A DNA stretch of 8,376 nt, from contig JAKAPU010000120.1 in assembly GCA_021806865.1 (NCBI GenBank), forward strand, positions 1 to 8,376. Direction: 5' to 3'. Below are positions 1 through 6,099 of this stretch, one piece after another. The position numbers were made by a program, and so were the translations under genes. The stretch comes from an archaeon (lineage in GTDB: Archaea; Thermoproteota; Nitrososphaeria; Nitrososphaerales; CADDZS01). Under the pieces are notes generated by a model, which saw only the letters and a program-made list of their open reading frames with translations, was not told the origin of the DNA and did no database searches. Numbering within the stretch: position 1 is the first letter of the stretch; every line of letters starts with the position of its first letter.

Positions 1-189
1 ACCATTCTTGGAAGAAGATCCGGCTAGGGCAAGCTTCCCTGCCTCAAGGAACTTTTCCTTCCATCCGTAGAAAGCGTTTGGCGTCACGTTATGTTTTCTG
101 CACAGCTCAGCCACGGAGATGTTGGTATTCAACGACTCCATGACGATGGCTATCTTCTGCTCGACTGACCATCTGCTGTTGTACGGCAT
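1..189 (-). CDS. Transposase OrfA-like HTH protein (IS3-type), 5' end only
   Basis: The reverse strand reads 63 uninterrupted codons from an ATG at 189 to the window edge, so the 3' end is missing. The protein starts MPYNSRWSVEQKIAIVMESL, continues with NISVAELCRKHNVTPNAFYGWKEKF and ends in the window at a Leu/Ala/Gly-rich stretch. This is the classic helix-turn-helix of IS3/IS911-type OrfA: a first helix that includes EQKIAIV, then a turn and a recognition helix ending in FYGWKEKF. OrfA binds the element's terminal repeats and is normally fused by frameshifting to OrfB, the DDE integrase; here OrfB would lie to the left of the window. Whether the whole element is intact cannot be judged. A fragment of an IS3-type OrfB C-terminus occurs separately at 2745-2990 on the other strand. 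Confidence 0.8.
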   Translation of the reverse strand, partial: MPYNSRWSVEQKIAIVMESLNTNISVAELCRKHNVTPNAFYGWKEKFLEAGKLALAGSSSKNG

Positions 190-358
190 TCTCTACTTGA
201 CTCCCCCTCTCTGTCCCAAGTATGAAGCTTGGGGTGTTCTCCCTGTATTGGGGACCGCGCCATTTTCACTCTTCTTCTGCCGATCCTTTTCTCATTTCCC
301 ATTGTTGCTGTACGTCTCCCCATTCCTCTCGCCATTTGCCCACTGGATGGGCAGTAGC

Positions 359-381
359 GACTCCATAATTGACATGGAGTC
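359..381. repeat. 8-bp inverted repeat GACTCCAT/ATGGAGTC
   Basis: GACTCCAT (359-366) and ATGGAGTC (374-381) are perfect reverse complements separated by AATTGAC. The repeat lies at the 5' boundary of the transposase remnant that follows. CGACTCCAT also occurs at 133-141 inside the OrfA fragment. No function is assigned; it may be a remnant of an element end or chance. Confidence 0.45.
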
Positions 382-675
382 GCGAGCGGAGAGCCAGCAG
401 TGGAGCACGTCTACGAGTCAATCAACAGGACCGAGAGCGTGAATGATAAAATCCAGATGAGGCTGCAGCTCATGCGAGGTTACAAGAAAAGAGAATCAGC
501 TTGGAATTCTCTGAAGCTCCTGATGATGCACTATCGTTTCAATCCATTCGAGTCGTGCAACGACAGTAAAAGGAATGGAAAATGCCCGCTCAACTTTGCT
601 GGTGTCGATACATCCAAGCTGGATTGGATATCATATTCACAGAAGGATAGATCTGTGCTCAAGGCCCCTAAGTAA
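373..675 (+). pseudogene. DDE transposase, C-terminal remnant
   Basis: The frame is open from just after a stop at 370-372 to the TAA at 675. There is no good start; the first usable codon is a GTG at 400. The product contains INRTESVNDKIQMRLQLMRG, then KKRESAWNSLKLLMMHYRF, then NGKCPLNFAGVDTSKLDW near the end. This pattern is the C-terminal part of DDE transposases common in archaea: an arginine-rich 'MRG' helix, a 'YRF/YNF' segment with a conserved aromatic, and a final 'GK(S/T)P...AG(V/I)' motif. The catalytic core and N-terminus are missing, so it cannot encode an active enzyme. I cannot assign an IS family with confidence. It runs opposite to the OrfA fragment at 1-189 and belongs to a different element. 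Confidence 0.6.
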
Positions 676-885
676 ACAGTCTCAATTGCAATCATCGTCA
701 TCCAGATGAAGACGCTACTACTCTATGCCATTCTCGACAACCCAAAAGCGACGTGACGGAAAGTGTGCGTAACTCGGAACTACTGTCGCTCATATTTTGA
801 CGTTGTGAACAGTACTCCACTGGCACGCTATGTCATGCTGATATTTATTCGTCTTGCTCCCAAGAAGGGTGCTTCTGTTCGAGTC

Positions 886-1083
886 TTAGTAGCCTATCCT
901 CAAGGGTCTTCGAAATGCCGCTCCGCATTCGCCCATTGGTCCCATCTTCTTCGGGTTGAGATATTCCGCTCCGTTAATGAACTGCTTTATCGACTTGGCT
1001 CTTCTGAATGAGAGAGCCAGAAACACGAGGTACATGGAGCAGAATACTATTTCGATTGGCGTCCTTTCTCTTTCAAATGTCAA
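886..1083 (-). pseudogene. Possible transposase N-terminal remnant
   Basis: A 65-codon reverse-strand frame with a TTG start reads FERERTPIEIVFCSMYLVFL, then ALSFRRAKSIKQF. It resembles the N-terminal region of archaeal DDE transposases, where a 'RTP.E' segment precedes a hydrophobic helix and an 'LSFR' helix-turn-helix. The frame continues upstream of the TTG to a stop near 1134, without a clear start. After about residue 35 the similarity fades, as expected for a frameshifted relic. This rests on recollection of family patterns, not an alignment, so it is tentative; it may be non-coding. Confidence 0.25.
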
Positions 1084-1242
1084 AGATTGGAATCGAATCG
1101 AACAAAGCGGACCAATTGCTTTGCGATGGGGTTAAAGGCCGACCCCCATCAGACAGACGACATCTGAAAGCTATGTCTGCCGGGTGCTAAGGACTTGCGT
1201 GTTCCGTGATGAAAGGATGCTAAAGTAGCGCCACACAGGAGA

Positions 1243-1256
1243 CTCCGAAACGCTTA
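1243..1256 (+). promoter_or_regulatory. Candidate UbiD promoter/upstream motif CTCCGAAACGCTTA
   Basis: This 14-base sequence ends 39 bases before the preferred UbiD start. It differs at one position from 7859-7872, which ends 33 bases before the solute-binding protein start. An A-rich block followed by CTTA suits an archaeal BRE plus TATA-like box; a transcription start about 26 bases downstream would give a short leader. A second AT-rich candidate is AAAATTT at 1270-1276. Assignment as promoter is inference. Confidence 0.35.
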
Positions 1257-1294
1257 CGTGCCACATGCCAAAATTTCGCATGAGAATTATTCTT

Positions 1295-2737
1295 ATGCAA
1301 TACTCTAACCTCAGGGAATTCATAAAAGAGGTTGACGCGCTCGGCGAACTGAGAACCATCAAAGGATCTGAGGTTTCAGAGGTAGGCCCGATAGCTTCTC
1401 TAGCTAGGATGACTGGTAAGTGTCCTGCAGTTCTTTTTGATAATATTAAAGACTACCCAAGCGGCTTCAGAGTCTTCGCCAATAACATCAATACACCAAA
1501 ACGAGTTGCTCTCGCCCTAGGAATCGACCCATCATTGCCACCAATGGAAATTCTGCGGTCTTGGAAGGAGAAAAGGAAATCAATTAACCCCGAGCCAATA
1601 ACAAAAGTTTCAGATGCTCCTTTTACAGAGAATGTGGACACTAATGAAAGGGTAAACGTTCTGAAGTTCCCTGTTCCTCAATGGCATGAAATGGATGGCG
1701 GTCGTTACATTGGTTCCGGCTGCATTTCTATTGTGAGAGATCCGGACGAAGATTGGGTGAACTTGGGCATATATCGAGTGCAAGTTCACGACAACAAGAC
1801 CTTGGTCATTCACTTCGATCATTTCAGACGCCACGGTCACCTTATCGCAAAGAAATATTGGGATAGAGGATTATCTTGCCCGATCGCCCTTGCATGCGGG
1901 GAGGACCCGGTTCTTTTTCTGGCCGCGAGTGAGAGTTCTCCTTGGGGAGTATCAGAGTTCGGCTTCGCGGGCTGGTTAAGGGGTCATAGTATCGAAGTTT
2001 TGGAAAGCAATTTGACTGGACTTCCGTTGCCAGTAAGTTCTGAAATCATGATTGAGGGAGAGATACCATCACCTAAACAATTAACCGAGCTTGAAGGGCC
2101 CTTTGGCGAAGCTACTGGTTACTATGCGGGTGAGCCCCGGCCTTCCCCAGTGATCAAACTAAAGAGAATAATGTACCGTAACGATCCAATACTCTCTGGC
2201 AATGCACCACTTAGGCCTCCATATCACACCACAGGCATTCCTCTAGACGCGGCACGTCTTTGGGAGGACCTTGAAAAGTCTGGGATAAAGAATGTGGCCA
2301 GTATCTGGAAACCAAGTAGGTGGATGACTGTAATATCAATGTGCCAGTCTGCACATGACGAAGCAAAAAGAGCAGGGGATATCGCTGTGAAAAGTCGTGG
2401 AGTTTATCTAGACAGATTCATTGTGGTTGTAGATGATGATATAGATCCTACTAACACCCACGATGTGCTTTGGGCGATGAGCACTCGCTGCGAACCATCT
2501 TCAGGCATTATAATTTATCCAAATCTAGATGGTAGTACTTTGGATCCTCTGGTCTCGCCAGAGAAATATGCCAAGGGTGATTTCACTCATTCAAAAGCAG
2601 TTATTGACGCATGCAAACCCTTTCAGTGGCGAGATAGATTCCCGCGGACAAACACGTTGACAAAAGACACAACAAAATCAATATCTGAACGGTGGCTTAA
2701 ATTCCTTGAACCAACAGAAACAGAATTTCATTCTTAA
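1295..2737 (+). CDS. UbiD-family prenyl-FMN-dependent decarboxylase
   Basis: The predicted 480-residue cytoplasmic enzyme belongs to the UbiD family, which reversibly (de)carboxylates aromatic or alpha,beta-unsaturated acids using prenylated FMN made by UbiX. An in-frame ATG lies at 1265, but 1295 is chosen because MQYSNLREFIKEVDALGELR is the normal UbiD N-terminus and the extra ten residues are not. Visible family marks are NLGIYR (N156, R161), the histidine-rich HFDHFRRHGH (about 173-182), SEFGFAGWLRG (E221), the hallmark EGPFGEATGYY (E267, E272) and VVVDDDIDPTN followed by VLWAMSTR. By family structures (Fdc1/UbiD), N156, a histidine near 180 and E221 would bind metal-prFMN, and R161/E267/E272 form the catalytic triad. 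Length and C-terminus are complete, with no frameshift. The substrate cannot be told; ubiquinone synthesis is unlikely in an archaeon. No ubiX is in the window, so the flavin prenyltransferase must be elsewhere. Insertion-sequence debris flanks it on both sides. Confidence 0.93.
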   Translation: MQYSNLREFIKEVDALGELRTIKGSEVSEVGPIASLARMTGKCPAVLFDNIKDYPSGFRVFANNINTPKRVALALGIDPSLPPMEILRSWKEKRKSINPEPITKVSDAPFTENVDTNERVNVLKFPVPQWHEMDGGRYIGSGCISIVRDPDEDWVNLGIYRVQVHDNKTLVIHFDHFRRHGHLIAKKYWDRGLSCPIALACGEDPVLFLAASESSPWGVSEFGFAGWLRGHSIEVLESNLTGLPLPVSSEIMIEGEIPSPKQLTELEGPFGEATGYYAGEPRPSPVIKLKRIMYRNDPILSGNAPLRPPYHTTGIPLDAARLWEDLEKSGIKNVASIWKPSRWMTVISMCQSAHDEAKRAGDIAVKSRGVYLDRFIVVVDDDIDPTNTHDVLWAMSTRCEPSSGIIIYPNLDGSTLDPLVSPEKYAKGDFTHSKAVIDACKPFQWRDRFPRTNTLTKDTTKSISERWLKFLEPTETEFHS

Positions 2738-2744
2738 CGTAACG

Positions 2745-2990
2745 CTGCTACTGCAAGCTGCCGTATCAACCAACCTTGATTTCATAACATACAGTACGCC
2801 AGAGCAGAACAATCACGCAGAATCCTTCCACGGCAGACTCAAGAAGGAGTATGTGCGAACGCAAGAGTTTAACTCGTTGCTTGAGGCTGAGAAAGCAAAT
2901 CTGAAGCCTTTAGAGACTACAACCAGAGCAGACCTCACTTGACTCTTGGATATCAGTCCGTATGAATTCCTTTCAAGATTGGGGGGTTAA
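2745..2990 (+). pseudogene. IS3-type integrase (OrfB) C-terminal remnant, frameshifted
   Basis: Starting a few bases after the UbiD stop, the forward strand encodes the end of an IS3-family rve integrase spread over three frames. Frame one gives FITYSTPEQNNHAESFHGRL and KKEYVRTQEFNSLLEAEK, containing the ESFHG.LK.EYV motif with the last catalytic Glu of the DDE triad. After a shift near 2896 a second frame gives FRDYNQSRPHLTLGYQS, and after another near 2958 a third gives YEFLSRLGG and a stop at 2988-2990. Together these reproduce the usual IS3 ending 'DYN..RPH..LGY.SP.EF'. The first two Asp residues and everything upstream are missing, so this is inactive debris. The element probably once inserted at or recombined near the 3' end of the decarboxylase gene. 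Confidence 0.82.
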
Positions 2991-3029
2991 GGGTAAATTA
3001 GGGAAAAAATGGAAAACAATATCACCAAA

Positions 3030-3062
3030 ATGAGCCAAAGACGTATCTAAAAATGGGCTCAT
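3030..3062 (-). terminator. Terminator-like inverted repeat downstream of the amidase
   Basis: ATGAGCC (3030-3036) and GGCTCAT (3056-3062) are perfect inverted repeats around a 19-base loop. On the reverse strand the unit contains AGCCCATTTTT, about 90 bases after the amidase stop. The same 11 bases occur after the transporter stop (6034-6044), also on the reverse strand. A stem with a T tract fits a transcription stop; it could serve the amidase transcript, or be an element remnant. Confidence 0.35.
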
Positions 3063-3146
3063 AGATCCGGTCGCTCCACAAAGCGAACAAGAAAAGAGCG
3101 TCTAGTCAGTATCATACACACCTAATGAAAGATTTTCCAATAATAC

Positions 3147-3858
3147 TCAATCTATCGGCATCCTCTTGTTGTGCCAGTTGGTGGCTCGCTCATAGGCCCC
3201 AGCAATCTGAAGGAGCTTGGCTTCGTCGTAGTAAGCCGATGTTACCTGAAGACCGATCGGAAGATTGTTACTGGAGAAACCGCACGGGAGAGAAACAGTG
3301 GGATGTCCGGTCAGGTTGAAAGGAGAAGTGAGCCTTACGAATAGGCTTCCGTATGAGCTTCGCAAGTCCCTAACCCTCACCTTTCTTCCATCTATTGTCA
3401 CAACATTTTTGCGGCAATCGGAAATCTTTGGAGCTGGTATTGGTATAACTGGAGTCACTATTGTATCCTCTTCATGCAGAGCATTTTCAAATTCCTCCGC
3501 GATCAATCGTCTCACACGAGTACCCTTGGCGTAGTATATTGACGGTTGCAAGAGCGCTTGGATCAGTAACCCAAGTATGTCTGGACTGTAATCTCTTGGT
3601 CTTGAGAGGAGGTATCCCTCGCGGCCCAGCACACCTTCTGAAGCATGAGCCATCCGGACAAGGCCAATATACTTAAGGTGTGGTATTACAATCTTACGCT
3701 CTAACATCCCGAGATTCTTGAAGACATCGACCGCATCCTCAATCGCGTGCTGGACTTCTTTGGAAGCAGTATCAAAGAAGAATTCTTTGAGAAGGGCTAT
3801 CTTGAATCCCGTGATGCTTTTCCCGAGTAACGAAAGAAAGTTTGGGACGGGCTCACTA
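3147..3858 (-). pseudogene. Amidase-signature hydrolase, 3' (C-terminal) part
   Basis: This is the downstream half of the amidase gene whose 5' half lies at 5042-5778. Its open frame runs to 3872, but the first residues come from the inserted element; true gene sequence begins at the CTAG ending at 3859. It encodes SEPVPNFLSLLGKSITGFKI, then LKEFFFD, and the C-terminal amidase block SPFNLTGHPTVSLPCGFSS, LPIGLQVTSAYYDEAKLL, AYERATNWH, ending at TGA 3147-3149. These match the end of GatA/amidase proteins, where this region shapes the substrate pocket. The part itself has no internal frameshift. It lacks all three catalytic residues (Lys, cis-Ser, Ser), so a protein translated from the TTG at 3872 would be inactive. 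Substrate of the ancestral enzyme is unknown. Confidence 0.85.
3857..3858. repeat. TA target-site duplication, left copy
   Basis: TA lies within CTAG (3856-3859) at the left junction of the IS630-type element and is repeated at 5040-5041. IS630-family elements are known to insert at TA, preferably within CTAG, and to duplicate the TA. Confidence 0.75.
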
Positions 3859-3889
3859 GTGTAGTGTCGCAAGCAGATGCGTGATTATA
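3859..3889 (+). repeat. Left terminal inverted repeat of IS630 element
   Basis: Begins GTGTAGTGTCGCAAG. Compared without gaps to the reverse complement of 5009-5039 it matches at 18 of 31 positions, with the outer five identical. Confidence 0.65.
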
Positions 3890-3912
3890 GTTCCTCACAA
3901 AAAGATCTATTT

Positions 3913-4983
3913 CTACTCCCCAGTCGCCTGTAACTCTCTCAGCCTTGCTACCTTCCTCAGTATCTCATCAGACTTGACAGTCCAGACGAATGGTCTCGGA
4001 TTTTTCTGGTATGTTGCAACGAACTCGTTTATGGCATTGACGAGCTCATCCACTTCCAAACGAGTTTCTCCTTATCTGCTCCTTTGTCAGTATGCCGAGC
4101 CACGCTTCAATCATGTTCAGCCAAGAAGCTCCTGTTGGAGTGAAGTGGAACTGGAAGCGTGGGTGGCGCTTCATCCATCCTTCAACCTTGTGCGAGCTCA
4201 GATTATCAAGCACGACATGCACCTGAAGACCCTTTGGAACGTTCTCGTCGATTGCTCTGAGGAACGAGAGGAACTCTATGTGCCTGTGTCTCTTGTGGAA
4301 CTGCGTTGTCACGACTGTTCCGTCAAGTACGTTTATCGCGGCGAAGAGATCTACAGTGCCGTTCCTCGTGTAGGTGTAAGACAGGCTCGCTGGCATTCCG
4401 GGGCGAAGAGGGAGCATCGTCTGGCTCCTGTCGAGAGCCTGTATCTCCGCCTTCTCGTCGAAGCATATGACGGCTGCCTTCTCAGGCGGATTCATGTACA
4501 GCCCAACTATATCCGTCACCTTCTCGTTGAACTCTGGATCTTTGCTGAGCTTGAAGCCTCTCTCCCTGTGGGGTTGTATCCTGTGAGCCTTCCACACCCT
4601 GTGGACTGCGCTGTGGGTGACGCCCAACTTCTTTGCGAGCGTACGAGTGCTCCAATGAGTAGCACCTTCCGGTTTCTCGTGCAATGTGGTATTGATTATC
4701 CTGTCCACAGTCTTCTGGGAGATGCTTCGCTTTCTGCCTGGTCGCGGTGCATCCTTGACTATCCCTTGTATGCCTTGCTTCGCGAAGCGATTTCTCCACT
4801 TTGTTACAACGTCCTTGTGAGCATGAAGTCTTTCTGCTACCGTCTTATTTTGCAATCCTTCCGCAGCCAGGAGTACTATCTTTGAGCGAAGTACCAGGCG
4901 GTGAGGCGTGGAACGGCCTCTTGACAGCTCGTAAGTTGGATTCTATCCGTGTCGCTGATCTTTATAGGAACAGCTACTCTCAT
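3913..4983 (-). pseudogene. IS630-family transposase, two frameshifts
   Basis: The longest intact frame is 4046-4855, but the gene extends on both sides. Upstream, ATG at 4981-4983 begins MRVAVPIKISDTDRIQL, the usual IS630 N-terminus; about one base is lost near 4927, after which RSTPHRLVLRSKIVLLAAEG leads into LQNKTVAERLHAHKDVVTKW (helix-turn-helix) and a second HTH around LAKKLGVTHSAVHRVW. Downstream, the frame breaks after RRNSF near 4053, apparently by loss of two T, and the next frame supplies LVNAINEFVATYQKNPRPF, VWTVKSDEILRKVARLREL and a stop at 3913-3915. The catalytic triad is preserved in the central frame, numbered from its TTG at 4855: CFDEK (D133), VVLDNLSSH (D217) and WLNMIEAW (E250), the IS630/Tc1-mariner spacing. 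About 357 codons in total, normal for the family. Transposition would be lost, although the DDE core still reads through. Confidence 0.85.
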
Positions 4984-5008
4984 AACGCCCTAAGACTGCT
5001 GGCGAATA

Positions 5009-5039
5009 TTTAATCCTACATTTTTGTAAAACGATACAC
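5009..5039 (-). repeat. Right terminal inverted repeat of IS630 element
   Basis: On the reverse strand it begins GTGTATCGTTTTACAAAAA at the junction with TA 5040-5041 and pairs imperfectly with 3859-3889. Confidence 0.65.
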
Positions 5040-5041
5040 TA
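5040..5041. repeat. TA target-site duplication, right copy
   Basis: TA within CTAG (5039-5042), directly adjoining the right terminal repeat; second copy of the TA at 3857-3858. Confidence 0.75.
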
Positions 5042-5778
5042 GATGATAGTGGGTCAAGATTATCGTATCCTGCTAATTTCGTTTAGTATAATCGCAGAGT
5101 CCTCGATTGTCTTCGCTAGAATCCCTACATGATCAGTCGTAGGAGCACTTGTGCCTGAAACGAGACCGTAGCGGCTGACTCTGCCAAACGTTGGTTTGAG
5201 CCCTACAATACCGCAGAATGCGGCTGGCATGCGCACTGAGCCGGCACTGTCATTTCCCAACGCTCCTGTACATAACGATGCTGCAACAGCTGCGGCAGAA
5301 CCGCCACTTGAGCCTCCAGGAATGCACTCAGTTCCAAGGATTGTAAGTAGTCCCGAAGAATGGATTGTCGGTAGTTTCTCCCTTGGCCCATTCGTGCATA
5401 TTTGTCCTTCCTATCAAAATGGCTCCTGCATCTTTCAGCCTCGCAACGCACGTAGCATCGTAGTTAGGCAGTAAGTTAAGAAGGATCTTTGTTTCTCGTG
5501 CTGTTCTCTCTCTTCGCAGCAATATTTTCCTTTACAGCTATCGGAATACCATGGAGAAGACTTCGGTATCTACTCTTAGAAAATTCTTTCTCTGCTTTCC
5601 TAGCTGCTTTCAATACTTTGTTTTCATAAACAGCGACGTAACATCTAATTCTTTTGTCTAACTCTGCTATTCTGGTAAGATAGTACTCTGCAAGCTCTAC
5701 AGGAGAAAGCTCTTTTCTTCTGAAAAGTGTTGCGATCTGGTTGATAGTTAGGCGGTTGTATGCATTTGACTTTGTCAT
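5042..5778 (-). pseudogene. Amidase-signature hydrolase, 5' (N-terminal and catalytic) part
   Basis: Amidase-signature enzymes cleave amide bonds with a Ser-cisSer-Lys triad. The ATG at 5776-5778 begins MTKSNAYNRLTINQIATLF; the first frame reaches GIPIAVKENIAAK, with catalytic Lys83, and breaks in an AG-repeat run at 5505-5514. The second frame gives [34 protein letters not shown] and TTYNPWN, then a TGA at 5328-5330. The third frame supplies [17 protein letters not shown], the signature with the cis-Ser, and [19 protein letters not shown] with the nucleophile Ser, to the TAA at 5060-5062; a shift near 5070 restores [11 protein letters not shown] up to the IS630 junction. Each break has the same net effect, one extra or two missing bases. 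All three catalytic residues survive, but no single frame joins them. Joined to 3147-3858, the repaired gene would be about 480 codons, normal for GatA/amidase. The family is clear; the substrate is not. The overlap with a GatC/AtzG-like ORF suggests a two-subunit amidase. Confidence 0.88.
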
Positions 5779-5975
5779 TTGGAGGATCTCTTTGCTGGCG
5801 GAAAGCTCATGGGAGCGGTGTTGGAGAGATCCAAAGAATCAAGAAGTCGCAGGTTATCGAGTCTTGCGGAATATGCTCGGATGATGTCGTTCTTCTCTTT
5901 TGCAGTAAGTTTCAGCTTCGGCATGAATCTTCCTAACAGATACAATACTTTGGAAGGACTTTCATCTTCTGTCAA
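5775..5975 (-). CDS. Small GatC/AtzG-like putative amidase partner
   Basis: This 66-residue ORF ends in a TGA that overlaps the amidase ATG (ATGA), the classic arrangement of translationally coupled subunits. Its C-terminal half contains AYSARLDNLRLLDSLDLSN followed by TAPMSFPP. A helix with a repeated Leu pattern followed by 'D(L/V)...P..F.P' resembles the end of GatC and of AtzG (DUF4089), small subunits that wrap around GatA-type amidases. The start is uncertain: TTG at 5975 is taken here because the frame is open only to a TAG just above 6000, while an internal ATG at 5924 would give 49 residues. No membrane segment or signal peptide is seen. The call rests on pattern and context; the protein is short, so a chance ORF cannot be excluded, but the overlap and length fit. 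Its partner gene is broken, so it may now have no function. Confidence 0.5.
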   Translation of the reverse strand: MTEDESPSKVLYLLGRFMPKLKLTAKEKNDIIRAYSARLDNLRLLDSLDLSNTAPMSFPPAKRSSK

Positions 5976-6006
5976 TTCGTTCAGGTCTTCCCCGATGCAC
6001 TTCCAC

Positions 6007-6022
6007 TACTACTATAGTAGTA
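6007..6022. promoter_or_regulatory. 16-bp perfect palindrome TACTACTATAGTAGTA
   Basis: A perfect palindrome centred between 6014 and 6015, about 30-50 bases upstream of the small-subunit start at 5975. Its ACTATAGT core is TATA-like and in range for an archaeal promoter, so it could be an operator overlapping the promoter of the subunit-amidase pair. No regulator gene is in the window; the role is inference. Confidence 0.4.
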
Positions 6023-6033
6023 AAGAGCCTACC

Positions 6034-6067
6034 AAAAATGGGCTGTGGGAGAGTGTTATGCACCCAC
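6034..6067 (-). terminator. Stem-loop plus T tract downstream of the transporter
   Basis: Read on the reverse strand, GTGGG (6067-6063) pairs with CCCAC (6049-6045) across a 13-base loop, followed by AGCCCA and five T (6038-6034). It starts about 30 bases after the transporter stop, so it is well placed to end that transcript and separate it from the amidase pair. The stem is only five pairs; archaeal termination often depends mainly on the T tract. Confidence 0.4.
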
Positions 6068-6099
6068 TAATCAGCACTCGGCATCGTATGCCTCCATTT

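Larger units (their letters stand above)
676..1264. other. Degraded region without a confident gene
   Basis: About 590 bases separate the transposase remnant from the UbiD gene. Short open frames exist on both strands, but none has a recognisable full domain, a plausible ribosome-binding site or good codon structure. The only hint of former coding content is the reverse-strand stretch around 886-1083, listed separately. No tRNA- or rRNA-like sequence was seen. The right end probably holds the UbiD promoter. Confidence 0.5.
3859..5039 (-). mobile_element. IS630-family insertion sequence (decayed), 1181 bp
   Basis: The element is bounded by TA dinucleotides in CTAG contexts (3856-3859 and 5039-5042). 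Its ends form an imperfect inverted repeat: both start GTGTA, and 18 of the first 31 positions match, including ATG at 19-21 and GATTA at 25-29. One transposase gene on the reverse strand fills nearly the whole length, as usual for IS630. Deleting 3859-5041, the element plus one TA, joins the flanking amidase codons in frame as SSSEPVPNF, which supports both ends exactly. The transposase has at least two frameshifts, so this copy should be immobile unless helped in trans. Confidence 0.85.

Noticed and set aside
119..442. Forward-strand 107-codon frame
   Set aside because: Overlaps the OrfA fragment on the opposite strand and the transposase remnant downstream; low-complexity hydrophobic product without family features.
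1265..1294. Upstream ATG extending UbiD by ten residues
   Set aside because: The extension is unlike UbiD N-termini and overlaps the expected promoter region; 1295 gives the normal family start.
3881..4885. Long forward-strand open frame of 334 codons
   Set aside because: It lies opposite the IS630 transposase, whose DDE motifs and HTH domains are clear on the reverse strand; the forward product has no recognisable domain, so it is an antisense shadow.
5196..5474. Forward and reverse frames of 82-92 codons across the amidase signature region
   Set aside because: They are out-of-frame shadows; the real amidase residues are found by joining the other reverse-strand frames.
3147..5778. Programmed frameshifting or intervening-element excision to make a working amidase
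   Set aside because: Three separate shifts plus an IS630 with a damaged transposase are better explained by decay; no slippery-site pattern common to all breaks is visible.
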